From positions 558,001 through 622,000 of the forward strand of contig OZ251537.1 in assembly GCA_965243285.1 (NCBI GenBank): a DNA stretch of 64,000 bases. The letters are read 5' to 3'. Each line of letters begins with the position of its first letter. Position 1 is the first letter of the stretch. Position numbers and translations under genes: made by a program. Shown one piece after another: positions 43,796 through 55,196 of this stretch. The notes beneath the pieces are model-generated. The model saw nothing but the letters and a program-made list of their open reading frames with translations. It ran no database searches and was not told the origin of the DNA. This DNA comes from JAHRAW01 sp965243285. Its GTDB lineage: Bacteria; Pseudomonadota; Gammaproteobacteria; Arenicellales; Poriferihabitantaceae.

Positions 43796-44740
43796 TCAGG
43801 TAAGCAAAAACTCCATCAGCGCTTTTTGGGCGTGTAGGCGATTTTCGGCTTGCTCCCACACTACGCTGTGCTCGCCGTCGATGACTTCGGCGCTGACTTC
43901 ATAGCCGCGATAGGCTGGCAGGCAGTGCATGAACAAGGCGCCGCTGGTGGCGCGTGACATCATGGCTTGGTCTACGCAAAAGCCGGCAAAATCGGCCTCG
44001 CGGCGCTTTTTTTCATCCTCTTGACCCATGCTTATCCAGGCATCGGTGACCACTAAATCAGCGCCTTGGACGGCCGCCGCCGGGTCGGTGCCAATCTCTA
44101 CGCAGTGCGCGCATTGGCGAGATAAATCGGCCTGCGGCGCATACCCTTTGGGGGTGGCGATGGCGAGGTCGAAATCCAACTGGCGGGCCGCGTTCATCCA
44201 CGAATGGCACACATTATTGCCATCGCCTATCCACGCCACGCGCCGCCCGCGTAAATCACCGCGACGCTCGTGGTAGGTTTGAATATCAGCCAACAACTGG
44301 CACGGATGGTTGAAATCGGACAGCCCGTTTATCACCGGCACGGTGGCGTATTTCGCCATGCGCTCGACGCGCTCGTGCGGCCCGGTGCGCATGATGATGA
44401 GGCGCGCCATGCGCGATAGCACGCGCGCCGTGTCTTCCACCGGCTCGCCGCGCCCGAGGTGGGAATCCGCGGCCTCCAAAAAGACCGCGCCGCCGCCCAT
44501 TTGCGTCACCCCGGCGGCGAAGGATACCCGCGTGCGGGTGGATGATTTCTCGAACACCAAGGCCGCGCTTTGGTTGCGCAACAAACCCGCCACGCTGCGC
44601 GGCGACGGCGTCTCGCCCTTGGATTTGGCCTTCGATTTGCTGTTGGATTTCGCCTTCAGCTCGGTGGCGCGCGCGACCATGCGCCGCAACTCGTCCGGCA
44701 GCACATCCATCAGCGATAAAAAGTGGCGAAGTGGCGTCAT
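43796..44740 (-). CDS. argF: Ornithine carbamoyltransferase
   Basis: Makes citrulline from ornithine and carbamoyl phosphate. The carbamoyl-phosphate loop FEKSSTRTRVSF, NGLSDFNHPCQLLADIQT, the ornithine-side DAWISMGQE and the catalytic HCLPAYRG are all intact. Between the first helix and the normal second helix sits an insertion KAKSNSKSKAKSKGE (residues about 29-43), encoded by the same AAAGCC-type hexamer repeat that fills intergenic DNA, so the repeat has entered the coding sequence without breaking it. The gene is divergent from argG, the next step of the pathway, with about 230 bp between the start codons. Confidence 0.95.
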   Translation of the reverse strand: MTPLRHFLSLMDVLPDELRRMVARATELKAKSNSKSKAKSKGETPSPRSVAGLLRNQSAALVFEKSSTRTRVSFAAGVTQMGGGAVFLEAADSHLGRGEPVEDTARVLSRMARLIIMRTGPHERVERMAKYATVPVINGLSDFNHPCQLLADIQTYHERRGDLRGRRVAWIGDGNNVCHSWMNAARQLDFDLAIATPKGYAPQADLSRQCAHCVEIGTDPAAAVQGADLVVTDAWISMGQEDEKKRREADFAGFCVDQAMMSRATSGALFMHCLPAYRGYEVSAEVIDGEHSVVWEQAENRLHAQKALMEFLLT

Positions 44741-44969
44741 TAATGTCCTCCTGCGTGGATTATAGCCCAGCGGCCGCCAAACCTAGCTCGGCGCGTTATC
44801 GCCCAGCCCGAGAGCCGCGCCAGATGAGCCGACCGCTTCCCATAAAACTGCGCTAATGATACCCTCTTGGGCGCGCCGTGGGGCATTTGCCGATGCTGCC
44901 GCCGCCACCGCCGTCGCCGCCGGCCCCTTAGCGCGGCTCGCTCGCTTAAAACTGCCCCGCCTGCCCGTT

Positions 44970-46187
<1,218 letters not shown>

Positions 46188-46378
46188 AGTGTGGAATTAG
46201 GGTTTTTGGCCGCCGGGCGGGGTTTCATTGACGGCGAAAGGCGCGAGTTTTGGTCGCCGCCCGGGCAAATTCACCCTTGTTTCTTTGCCCATTTTTAATA
46301 CGCCGAGCAGTGCGGGCGGGATTTAACTAGGCAATTCCCTTAAAATCCCCAACCTATCTTAACGCCGCGCTTAATCCA

Positions 46379-46870
46379 GTGAAAAAAACCAACCTGGCGC
46401 TGCTTGTCATCGGCGGTTTTGTGCTGATGGCGGCATTAATTTACTATCTGGCGCGCCCGCAGCCGGCCGCCCAAGTCGCGTTTGTCGGTCAACATGCGGT
46501 GCGATTATTGCCCGAGCAGGCCTTGGTTGTCGCCCAAGGCGCGGTGGTGTACGCCCAACATTGCGCCGCCTGTCATGGCGCTGACCTGCGCGGCCAACCG
46601 AATTGGCGCGCTCGCTCCGCCGACGGCAGATTGCCGGCGCCACCGCATGACGAAAGCGGCCACACCTGGCACCACTCGGATTCCAACCTGTTCAACCTCA
46701 CCAAATACGGCATCGAAGCCATGCTCGGCAAACAATACCCCAACAACATGCCGGCCTATGCAAACCGGCTCACCGATGCGGACATCATCGCCGCGCTGTC
46801 CTTCATCAAAAGCCAGTGGCCGGACCACATTAAACGCCAGCACGCGCAAATAAATGCGGCCGAAAAATAA
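46379..46870 (+). CDS. Membrane-anchored class I cytochrome c
   Basis: A 163-residue protein with an N-terminal membrane anchor (LALLVIGGFVLMAALIYYLA) and one heme c site CAACH at about residues 61-65. The likely distal methionine is in NNMPAYA. It is a small periplasmic electron carrier of the cytochrome c_mono/CccA sort; the partner oxidase cannot be told from context. The start is GTG. Neighbours (argG and a repeat island) give no functional link. Confidence 0.85.
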   Translation: MKKTNLALLVIGGFVLMAALIYYLARPQPAAQVAFVGQHAVRLLPEQALVVAQGAVVYAQHCAACHGADLRGQPNWRARSADGRLPAPPHDESGHTWHHSDSNLFNLTKYGIEAMLGKQYPNNMPAYANRLTDADIIAALSFIKSQWPDHIKRQHAQINAAEK

Positions 46871-46889
46871 CTCATAACCTGATTTGGGA

Positions 46890-47415
46890 TTTTGATTTTC
46901 GATTGTCGTTTTGGCCTTTAAATTTTCACCCCATCAGCCACAAAAGATGAGTTAAAAGATACAACATCAACATCAACATCAACATCAACATCAACATCAA
47001 CATCAACATCAACATCAACAGAAAAATCAAAGTCAAAGCAACATCAAAAGCGAACAGCAACAGCAACAGCGGAAATCAAAAGCGAAAAGTAACAGCCACA
47101 ACCACAGCGGAAATCAAACGCACCCCCCACCAAAACTGGCGATGAAACCGCCAGTTTTGGCTCCCCCCTAAAAAGATAGGGTGGAGCAAAGCCTTAACAG
47201 CAAAATCAAAAGCCAAAGCGAAATCAATAGCCAGATCAAAGCCCCCCCACCAAAGCAGCTCACGCCGGTCGGCGCGGCTCTGCTTTGACTCCCTCATGAT
47301 GTACGCGGGGGGAGTGAAGATTAAAAGCCAAAGCCAAAGCCAACGCGAAAAGCAACATCAAAAGCCAAGAACCAAGCTAAACCCAAACCGCAAACCCTAA
47401 AATCAAAAACCAAAA
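46890..47415. repeat. Repeat island with AACATC microsatellite and two hairpin modules
   Basis: About 46960-47020 is a near-perfect (AACATC)n array. AACAGC and AAAGCG hexamers follow. One module with AAAACTGGCG/CGCCAGTTTT stands at 47120-47195, and another at 47245-47320 with a different stem, AAAGCAG...CTGCTTT enclosing CGCCG-GT-CGGCG. The array runs straight into the 5' end of the glycosyltransferase gene. Confidence 0.8.
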
Positions 47416-47437
47416 ACAACGGCCGCCGCTCTCCGTC

Positions 47438-48142
47438 GTGGTGCCGTTGTATAACGAGGGCGGGCGCGCCATCTCGGTGGCGACGCATGTATTGCGGCTG
47501 CCGAATGTGGCCGAAGCGGTGTTAGTCGATGCCAGCGATGACCCGGCCTCGCGCGCCATCATCGCGCGTTTGCGGCGGCGCTTGCGCGCCCACCCCCGCC
47601 TGCGCGTGCTTACCAGCGCGGCCATCGGGCGCGGCTGCCAAATGAATGTGGGCGCCGCGCACTGCGCCGGCGCGCGCTTATTATTCTTGCACTGCGACAC
47701 CCGCCTGCCCGCAGACGCCGCGGCGCGCGTGGCCCAAGCCTTATCCGCCGGCGCCGATTGGGGCTGGTTCGAAGTGCGGCTGGAGGCGCGCGGTGCGGCC
47801 TATCGCATCATCGAGCGCATGGTAAACCTGCGCACCCGCGCCAGCGGCATCGCCAGCGGCGACCAAGCCATGTTCATGCGGCGCTCGGTTTTCGCGGCCC
47901 ACGGCGGCTTTGCCGACCTCGCCCTGATGGAAGACCTCGACCTATCGCGGCGCCTAAAACGCCGCAGCCGCCCGGCCCGCATCACCACCCCAGCGCGCAC
48001 TTCAGCCCGCCGCTGGCAACAACACGGCGTACTACGCACCGTGCTCCTGATGTGGAATCTGCGCGCGCAGTATTATCTCGGCGCCGACCCGGCGCGCCTC
48101 GCCGCCCGCTACCGCCAGACGCGCCGTGGCGATGCAGGATGA
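47438..48142 (+). CDS. Family 2 glycosyltransferase of the TIGR04283 type
   Basis: A GT-A fold glycosyltransferase. VVPLYNEG is the donor-binding start, VLVDASDDP follows, FLHCDTRLP carries the metal-binding aspartate and ASGDQAMFMRR plus LMEDLDLSRRL the acceptor/catalytic acid region. These are features of the TIGR04283 family, often next to TIGR04282 proteins, as here. The start is uncertain: the only candidates are GTGs inside the conserved first strand, and upstream the frame runs into hexamer repeat DNA without a start. The repeat may have replaced the native 5' end. The 3' end has been duplicated downstream. Confidence 0.8.
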   Translation: MVPLYNEGGRAISVATHVLRLPNVAEAVLVDASDDPASRAIIARLRRRLRAHPRLRVLTSAAIGRGCQMNVGAAHCAGARLLFLHCDTRLPADAAARVAQALSAGADWGWFEVRLEARGAAYRIIERMVNLRTRASGIASGDQAMFMRRSVFAAHGGFADLALMEDLDLSRRLKRRSRPARITTPARTSARRWQQHGVLRTVLLMWNLRAQYYLGADPARLAARYRQTRRGDAG

Positions 48143-48324
48143 ATGGCGGCGGCGAGCGGCGAATGCCTAGCAATCGCCCCGGCGGTCAATCCATGCGAGT
48201 GAATCAGCCATAAACCGCGCCCTGACAGCAAAACTCAGCCGGCCTCGACCCCCGCTACCGCCAAGCGCGCTGTGGCGATGCGAGGTGAATGGCAGCGCGA
48301 GCGGCGAATGCCTAGCAATCGCCC
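48105..48324. repeat. Imperfect 74-bp direct duplication
   Basis: CCCGCTACCGCCA...AATGCCTAGCAATCGCCC occurs at 48105-48179 (end of the glycosyltransferase gene and beyond) and again at 48251-48324 with about ten differences. The second copy is a decayed duplicate of the gene end. Short AATTCCAGTG repeats follow at about 48375-48405. Confidence 0.75.
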
Positions 48325-48447
48325 GGCGAGCCAGGAATTTGGGCTGAATTCGGGCGAAACTAGTCTGAATCCAGGTGAATTCCAGTGAATTCCAGTGAAT
48401 TCCGGCAAATCCAGACCGAATCTGCGACATTTTGCCATCCCGCCCCC

Positions 48448-49107
48448 ATGCCCGCCGACTCCGCATCCACCGCCCGCATTCCCTTGTGTTTGATGGCGAA
48501 AGCGCCAGTCGCCGGCGCAGTGAAAACCCGCATGGCGCCGCCGCTCAGCCCGGCGCAGGCGGCGCAACTGGCGGCGCAAATGCTGCGCCAAACGGTGCGC
48601 GCCGCGTGTCGCCACTGGCCGGGCGAGGTGATGTTGTGGGTATCGCCGCGCCCCGACCACCCGCTCTTCGTCCAACTCGCGGCGCGCTGGCGGCTGACCG
48701 TCGTCACCCAAACCGATGGCGATTTGGGGACGCGCATGGCGCACGCATTGCGCGGTGCCATGGCGCGCCGCGGTGCCGACGCGGCCGCGGTGATGGGCTG
48801 CGACACGCCGCATTGCCCGCCGGCCACCTTCGCCGCGGCGCACGCCATGCTGGCGCGCCGCGAGTGCCCGGTCGGCCCCGCGGCCGATGGCGGCTTCTAC
48901 CTATTAGGCCTGCAGCGCGGCGACCCCATGCCGTTCGCCAACATCGATTGGCTCGCCGAGCAAACCCTGCCCGCAGTGCGCGCCCACGCCCGCGACCTCA
49001 CCCTGTCGCTGCGCGATTTGCCGCCGCTACGCGACATCGACCGCTACTGCGACCTCGAATACCTCGCCACCATCGAGCCGGCCTATCGCGCCTTCGTCGC
49101 CACCTAA
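48448..49107 (+). CDS. TIGR04282/DUF2064 family glycosyltransferase-like protein
   Basis: A 219-residue nucleotidyl/glycosyltransferase-like protein. LCLMAKAPVAGAVKTRM is the signature loop (xMAKxPxxGxVKTRL), followed by LGTRMAHAL, MGCDTPHCPP (acidic metal site) and VGPAADGGFYLLGL. The family occurs beside TIGR04283 glycosyltransferases and has been linked to arsenosugar or similar natural-product pathways; no radical SAM partner is present here. ATG 48448 (MPADSASTARIPL) is preferred to a start 21 codons upstream inside repeats. Confidence 0.85.
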   Translation: MPADSASTARIPLCLMAKAPVAGAVKTRMAPPLSPAQAAQLAAQMLRQTVRAACRHWPGEVMLWVSPRPDHPLFVQLAARWRLTVVTQTDGDLGTRMAHALRGAMARRGADAAAVMGCDTPHCPPATFAAAHAMLARRECPVGPAADGGFYLLGLQRGDPMPFANIDWLAEQTLPAVRAHARDLTLSLRDLPPLRDIDRYCDLEYLATIEPAYRAFVAT

Positions 49108-49144
49108 TCATCGGCTATGATTCCAGTCACCCGATTTGGATGCG

Positions 49145-49590
<446 letters not shown>

Positions 49591-49615
49591 CGCCACCTCC
49601 CTAAAAACACCTACC

Positions 49616-50602
49616 ATGACATCCGCTCGGCGTAAATTCGCGCACTTTGCCAAACCGGCCATACCGCGCTTCCAAGCGGCCTTCCTCGGGCCGCGGTTTT
49701 GGGCGACTTGGGGGCTGATGTTGATATTGCGCATCACCATGCATCTGCCGCGGCGGTGGGTGATGGCGGCCGGCGGGGCGTTAGGCGACCATTTGCGGCG
49801 CCGCAATCACAAGCGGCGGCGCATCGCCGAGATTAATTTGGCGATGTGTTTTCCCGAGCGCAGTGCGGCGCGGCGGCAGCGCATGCTGAGGTCGCATTTC
49901 CGCCAACACGGCCGCGGGCTGCTCGACATGGGGCTGGCGCTGTGGGCCTCGCAAGCGCGCATCGACCGCCTGTGCCGGCTGTGCCACGCGCAGCGGCTAC
50001 GCGAGGTGCCGCCGCAAACCCCCATCATCATCCTCGCCTATCACCTCACCACGCTGGACATCAGCGGCCGCATCCTCGCCGGGCGGCGCGATTTTGTCTC
50101 CATGATGAAGCGCGACCGCAACCCGCTGCTGAATTGGCTGTTGTGGCGGGGGCGCAGCAAAAAAGTCCAACTAAAAATGGTGATGCGCGACCAGGGCCTG
50201 CGCCCGCTGTTGCGGCGGATGAAAGCCGGCGACTCGTGCATGTTTATTCCGGATGAGGATTTCGGGCAAAAAAAACGCGCCGTATTCACGCCATTTTTCG
50301 GCGTGCAAACCTCCACATTAACCGTGGTCGCCCGCTTGGCGCAGCTCAGCGGCGCCCGCGTGATGCCCTGCGCCGCCTTCTTGGAGCCGCGCACCGGCCA
50401 TTATGAAATGATTCTCGGCCAGCCGCTGCAGAATTTCCCCAGCGCCGACCCCGGCGCCGACGCGGCGGCTATAAACCGCGCCATGGAAACTTTGATTCGC
50501 CACGCCCCGGAACATTACATGTGGACTTTTCGCTGGTTCAAAACCCGTCCCGACGGGCAACCCAACCCGTATAAATCCCGCGCCGGTCGTCACCACCCGT
50601 GA
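49616..50602 (+). CDS. lpxL: Lipid A biosynthesis lauroyl/myristoyl acyltransferase
   Basis: A late acyltransferase that adds a secondary acyl chain to Kdo2-lipid A at the inner membrane. The HxxxxD catalytic motif is AYHLTTLDI, followed by FVSMMKRDRNPLLNWL, MKAGDSCMFIPDEDFG and the WTFRWFKTRP C-terminal signature of HtrB/LpxL. One membrane-associated segment is near residues 30-55. The assignment to LpxL rather than LpxM or LpxP is by general resemblance. Confidence 0.9.
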   Translation: MTSARRKFAHFAKPAIPRFQAAFLGPRFWATWGLMLILRITMHLPRRWVMAAGGALGDHLRRRNHKRRRIAEINLAMCFPERSAARRQRMLRSHFRQHGRGLLDMGLALWASQARIDRLCRLCHAQRLREVPPQTPIIILAYHLTTLDISGRILAGRRDFVSMMKRDRNPLLNWLLWRGRSKKVQLKMVMRDQGLRPLLRRMKAGDSCMFIPDEDFGQKKRAVFTPFFGVQTSTLTVVARLAQLSGARVMPCAAFLEPRTGHYEMILGQPLQNFPSADPGADAAAINRAMETLIRHAPEHYMWTFRWFKTRPDGQPNPYKSRAGRHHP

Positions 50603-50717
50603 AGTATGCCGGCCAACGAGCCGGCTAGTCGGCAAAACGTCATTTAGACTCCCGCCAATCCCGGCTCACCCAGCGACGCTAAAACGAATCAGCACCGCAT
50701 TCATTGGAAATTTATTA

Positions 50718-51635
50718 GTGTCAAACCAAACCCAGCATGTCGATGGCCACGCCATCAAAACGGACGCTGCCGCTTATCGACAACAACTCGCTATCGGTAA
50801 TGCGCCCACATGCGAGAGCAAAACATCGCATATTAATTGTTTGACGGCTAAGCAATGGCTTAAAAGTCAACTAGGTGTATGGCAATTCACCTATGAAAAA
50901 AGGGACATAAGAAAAAAAGACTTGCACCCCGCCACCTTCCCTATCGGCATGGCCAAAAAAATCATAGCGTTATTTACTCATCAAGGCGAGTTGGTTTTAG
51001 ATCCATTCGTGGGTAGCGGTACCACTTTGGTGGCGGCGCAAGATTTGAATCGAAACGCACTCGGTTTTGATTTACAAGAAACCTATATCGATTTGTGCGA
51101 GCAACGCCTTGCCAGTGAAAACTTATTTAATAAATCAATGCAAATCGCCATTCAAGATGATGCGATTGGCATCCCCGCTTATTTAAGTGAAGGCGCGGCG
51201 AGTTTGATTTGGACTTCGCCACCGTATGCCAACATGCTCAACAGAAAACGCACCAATAAATCCCGCCGCGACAGAAAAAACGAGCAATATTTGCAGGTCG
51301 AGCAATACTCTCAAGACCCGCGGGATTTAGGCACCATGGAACTGCCCGAATACACTGCAGCGATGGGCGATATTTACGAATCCCTGCTGCCGTTGCTCAA
51401 ACCAAAAGGCCATTGCGTGATAAATGTTCCCGATATGTGGTGGGATAATCAACGCATAACTTTGCATGTTTCGTTGATTCAAGAATTGCGAAACCGTGGC
51501 TATGAATTTCGTAACACCATCATTTGGGACCGCACCAACATCGTTAACAAAGTGGGAATTTTCGGCTGGCCGAGCAATTACATCACTCTGGGAACCACCT
51601 TCGAATACCTACTGGATTTTTGGAAGCCGGCATAA
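50718..51635 (+). CDS. N4-cytosine DNA methyltransferase of an MvaI/BcnI-like system
   Basis: A 305-residue type II methyltransferase. AdoMet motif I LDPFVGSGTTLVAAQDL (about 95) comes before the catalytic motif IV WTSPPYANM (about 170); TSPPY is typical of N4-cytosine enzymes. The frame is intact from the GTG at 50718. Its 3' end is 5 bp from the endonuclease ATG. N4-cytosine methylation agrees with the known chemistry of MvaI and BcnI systems, whose sites are CCWGG and CCSGG. Whether this enzyme shares such a site is inference from its partner. Confidence 0.85.
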   Translation: MSNQTQHVDGHAIKTDAAAYRQQLAIGNAPTCESKTSHINCLTAKQWLKSQLGVWQFTYEKRDIRKKDLHPATFPIGMAKKIIALFTHQGELVLDPFVGSGTTLVAAQDLNRNALGFDLQETYIDLCEQRLASENLFNKSMQIAIQDDAIGIPAYLSEGAASLIWTSPPYANMLNRKRTNKSRRDRKNEQYLQVEQYSQDPRDLGTMELPEYTAAMGDIYESLLPLLKPKGHCVINVPDMWWDNQRITLHVSLIQELRNRGYEFRNTIIWDRTNIVNKVGIFGWPSNYITLGTTFEYLLDFWKPA

Positions 51636-51640
51636 AACGG

Positions 51641-52420
51641 ATGAAAATTTATACCAAAGCGGAACTGATTTCCGACCTGAAGAACATCCGCGAACGCGGC
51701 TGGATAGCCAGCACCAGGCCAGGCAATGCCGACAGCGTCGGCAACACCCTCGAAGACTTGCTCGGACTAGCAGAAAACAATTTACCCATCCCTAACGCCG
51801 GGGAGTGGGAGTTGAAGGGTCAAAGAAAAAACACTACTTCGTTGCTTACGCTTTTTCACATGGAACCTTCGCTGCGAGCTATACGGTTTGTCCCACAAGT
51901 GTTTTTGCCTAATTATGGTTGGCCGCATAAAGAGGCCGGGCGAAAATATCCTGCTACCGAAATGAGTTTTCGCCAGACCATTCACGGCACCAGAAGTGAG
52001 CGTGGATTCAAGCTTGTTGCGGCTAGAAAAAGTAAAAAAATTCTCGTCTCCTTTGATGCCGAATCCGTGCACGACAAGCATGCGCAGTGGCTCGATTCAG
52101 TCGACCGCAAGGTTGGGGTTGATGAGATAAACCCGCAACCCTAGTGGGGATTTGACGATCTTTTTTATAAAGCGGGCACTAAATTATTGCGTTGCTTTTA
52201 TTTGCAGGCTAAAGTCAAGCAAATTCGCGGCAAAACCCATTTTCGCTATGACGACATAACCATTCTTCAAGATTTTTCTATGGATAACTTGGTCGCTGCG
52301 TTGGAAAATGGCGAGATGTTGATTGATTTTGATGCGCGAACTGGGCATAACCATGGCACTAAATTTCGTTTGCGACAGAACTCGTTACCGGCGTTGTATT
52401 TCAGCGTTGATAAGATTTAA
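51641..52420 (+). pseudogene. MvaI/BcnI-like restriction endonuclease with one nonsense codon
   Basis: From ATG 51641 the frame reads MKIYTKAELISDLKNIRERG, then NTLEDLLGLAENNLPIPNAG and EWELKGQR, the MvaI/BcnI family active site (acidic residues plus ExK). A TAG at 52142-52144 interrupts it after DEINPQP, but the same frame continues without further damage through WGFDDLFYKAG, FYLQAKVKQIRGKTHFRYDD and DFDARTGHNHGTKFRLR to TAA at 52420. Total length 259 codons, close to MvaI (about 246). Only one substitution separates it from an intact enzyme, so loss is recent, or suppressible by readthrough. The methyltransferase upstream is intact, as expected when restriction is lost first. Confidence 0.85.
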
Positions 52421-52588
52421 CGGGCCGGGATTTATTGCTTGGATTGGCATTAATTCGGCGTTGGTGTGGCGAGTTTTTATGGCGGTGATGGCGGATTCGA
52501 AGCCACCGCTAAACTCCACCCGTCAATGCCACTTAAAGTGTCATCCCAAATTCCTCAAATTCACTCACTTCAATATAGGAATATCGTT

Positions 52589-55099
52589 ATGAAATCCGAG
52601 GCTAAAGTGGTTGTTATCGGCGGCGGCGTGGTTGGCGTTAGTACGCTTTATCATCTGGCTAAAAAGGGCTGGAGCGATGTGGCGTTGGTGGAGCGGCGGG
52701 AGTTGACCTCCGGCTCTACCTGGCACGCTGCTGGCTTGTTGCCGCTGTTTAATATGAGTTATTCGGTGGGCAAGTTGCACCAATATTCGGTGGATTTTTA
52801 TCAGGCGTTGGAGCGCGAGACCGGGCTGTCGGTGGGCTTTAGCCAGGTCAGCAATATCCGCCTGGCGTGCACTGAAGAGCGCATGGATGAATATCGCTAT
52901 TACGCCGGGGTGGGCAAAACCGTGGGCGTGGACATCAAATTCCTAAGCCCCGATGAGGTCGGGGAAATCTGGCCGATGTGCAACACCGCCGGCTTGCTCG
53001 GCGCCATTCAGCACCCTCAAGACGGCTACATTCAGCCCAATGATTTGACCACCGCACTGGCCAAAGGGGCGCGTAATTTAGGCGCGCAAATTTATCGCCA
53101 CACCACCGTCACCGCCATCGAACGCCGCGCCGATGGCTGGCTGGTGCGCACCGATAAGGGCGACATAGCGTGCCAGCATGTGGTCTCGGCCAGCGGCAAT
53201 TTCGCCCGCCAAACCGGCGCCATGGTGGGGTTGGATGTGCCGGTGATTCCGGTGCAACATCAATACATCGTCACCGAGCCGCACCCGGAGATTTTGGCGC
53301 GTCGCGCCAAAGGTTTGCCCGAGCAGGGCGTATTGCGCGAATCCGACGCTGGCTATTATCTGCGCGAAGAGGCCGGCGGCATGATTCTCGGCATCTATGA
53401 GCGCGGCGCGCCGTGTTGTTATGTGGATGGGCCGGCGGTTGATTGCGAAAATGAACTTTTCCCCGACGAATTAGAGCGCCTCGAGCCGCATATCAAGGCC
53501 TGCATCAAGCGCGTGCCGGCGTTCGGTGAGGTCGGCATGAAGCAAATCTACAACGGCGCGATTGCTTATACCCCGGATGGCAATCCCATCGTCGGTCCGG
53601 CCTGGGGATTGCCGAATTTTTGGCTCAACGAAGGGCATAGTTTTGGCATCACCGCCGCCGGCGGCGCCGGCTGGCAGTTGGCGGAGTGGATGGTAAGCGG
53701 CGAGCCGACGGTGGACATGATGGGCGTGGATCCGCGCCGTTTCGGGCCCTACGCCGGGCGTGGTTACTTGCGCGAAAAAAATGAGGAAGCCTATCGCAAT
53801 GTGTTCACCAATCACTTTCCGGACGAAGAACGCGCCGGCGCCACGCCGCTGAAAACCTCGCCGTGCTATGACCGCATGCGCGATTTGGGCGCGGTGTTCG
53901 GGCATTTATACGGCTGGGAGCGGCCGAATTGGTTTGCCCCGCCCGAGTATGAATTGCCGGCGAGTGAAATCGGCAGCGGCGAGGTTTTGCTCAACACCAA
54001 CACCTCGCCGCCATTGGCGGATGGGCGCGTGGTCGAGCGCTATTCCTTCCGCCGCTCGAATTATTTCCCCTTTGTCGGCGCCGAATGTTTGCATGTGCGC
54101 GACCATGTCGGATTGTTGGATATGTCGGCCTTTTCCAAATTTTTGGTGCGTGGCGATGGCGCCGGGCAGTGGTTGGAAGCGCTATTTTGCAATCGCATCC
54201 CCAAAACCATCGGCCGCGTCGGGCTGTGCCATATGCTGGCCAAAAATGGCGGCGTGCGCGCCGAATTCACGGTGTGCAAAGTGGGCGAAAATCACTATTA
54301 TCTGGTCTCGGCCGGCGCCATGGAGCGCCATGATTGGGATTGCTTGGGCAAAAATCTGCCGGCCGATGGCAGCGTGCGCATCAGCAACATCACCACCCAA
54401 AACGGCGTGTTGGTGCTGGCCGGGCCACAATCGCGCGCGTTGCTGCAAAAACTCACCGATACGGATTTGAGCGGCGACAATTTCAAGTGGCTAACGGCGC
54501 AAACCATCAACCTCGGGGCCGCCACGGCGCGCGCCTTGCGGGTCAATTTTGTCGGCGAACTGGGCTTTGAGTTACACCACCCCATCGAGATGCAGAATTA
54601 CATTTTCGATCAATTAATGGCCGCCGGGGCGGAATTCGACCTCAAACCGTTCGGCATTCGCGCCATGGATTCCATGCGCTTGGAAAAATCCTACCGCCTC
54701 ATCGCGCGCGAGATGTCCATCGAATACGCGGCGCTGGAATCCGGCTTAGAGCGCTTTGTGCGCCTCGATAAAGAGACCGACTTCATCGGCAAAACCGCCT
54801 TGCTGGCGTGGCAAAAACGCGGCTTCGAAAACGCCTTCGTCACCTTAGCGGTGCACGATGTGACCGATGCCGATGCGCGCGGCTCCGAAGCGCTGTACCA
54901 AAACGGCGCATTGGTCGGGCGCGCCACCTCCGGCGGCTATGGTTTTCGCGTGCAAAAATCCATGGCCTTAGGTTTGGTGAAAACCGAGTTGGCGAAAATC
55001 GGCACCGAACTGGAGATCGAAATCCTCGGCAAAACCTATCCGGCCACGGTTATCGAGGAATCGCCCTACGACTCAGGCAATCGCGCGCTGCGGGCCTAA
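52589..55099 (+). CDS. FAD-dependent dehydrogenase with GcvT domain (dimethylglycine/sarcosine dehydrogenase family)
   Basis: An 836-residue two-domain enzyme. The N-terminal DAO domain has the FAD dinucleotide motif VVVIGGGVVGVSTLYHLAKKG and SGSTWHAAGLL, where the His is the usual flavin-attachment/active-site region. The C-terminal half (about 430-836) is a GcvT/folate-binding domain (GLLDMSAFSKFLVRG, GELGFELHHP, FGIRAMDSMRLEKSYR). Such enzymes oxidatively demethylate dimethylglycine, sarcosine or related N-methyl compounds and pass the one-carbon unit to tetrahydrofolate. The ATG at 52589 has an AGGA site; the upstream 41 codons of open frame are not conserved. No glycine-cleavage neighbours are present. 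Confidence 0.9.
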   Translation: MKSEAKVVVIGGGVVGVSTLYHLAKKGWSDVALVERRELTSGSTWHAAGLLPLFNMSYSVGKLHQYSVDFYQALERETGLSVGFSQVSNIRLACTEERMDEYRYYAGVGKTVGVDIKFLSPDEVGEIWPMCNTAGLLGAIQHPQDGYIQPNDLTTALAKGARNLGAQIYRHTTVTAIERRADGWLVRTDKGDIACQHVVSASGNFARQTGAMVGLDVPVIPVQHQYIVTEPHPEILARRAKGLPEQGVLRESDAGYYLREEAGGMILGIYERGAPCCYVDGPAVDCENELFPDELERLEPHIKACIKRVPAFGEVGMKQIYNGAIAYTPDGNPIVGPAWGLPNFWLNEGHSFGITAAGGAGWQLAEWMVSGEPTVDMMGVDPRRFGPYAGRGYLREKNEEAYRNVFTNHFPDEERAGATPLKTSPCYDRMRDLGAVFGHLYGWERPNWFAPPEYELPASEIGSGEVLLNTNTSPPLADGRVVERYSFRRSNYFPFVGAECLHVRDHVGLLDMSAFSKFLVRGDGAGQWLEALFCNRIPKTIGRVGLCHMLAKNGGVRAEFTVCKVGENHYYLVSAGAMERHDWDCLGKNLPADGSVRISNITTQNGVLVLAGPQSRALLQKLTDTDLSGDNFKWLTAQTINLGAATARALRVNFVGELGFELHHPIEMQNYIFDQLMAAGAEFDLKPFGIRAMDSMRLEKSYRLIAREMSIEYAALESGLERFVRLDKETDFIGKTALLAWQKRGFENAFVTLAVHDVTDADARGSEALYQNGALVGRATSGGYGFRVQKSMALGLVKTELAKIGTELEIEILGKTYPATVIEESPYDSGNRALRA

Positions 55100-55196
55100 T
55101 TTTTAGCGGTGAAAATGGCGTTTTTCGCGGAATCAGCGAGATTTACGGCGAATCGGCGGAATTTATGGAGAACTCGCCAGCCTTAATCCGTCACCC

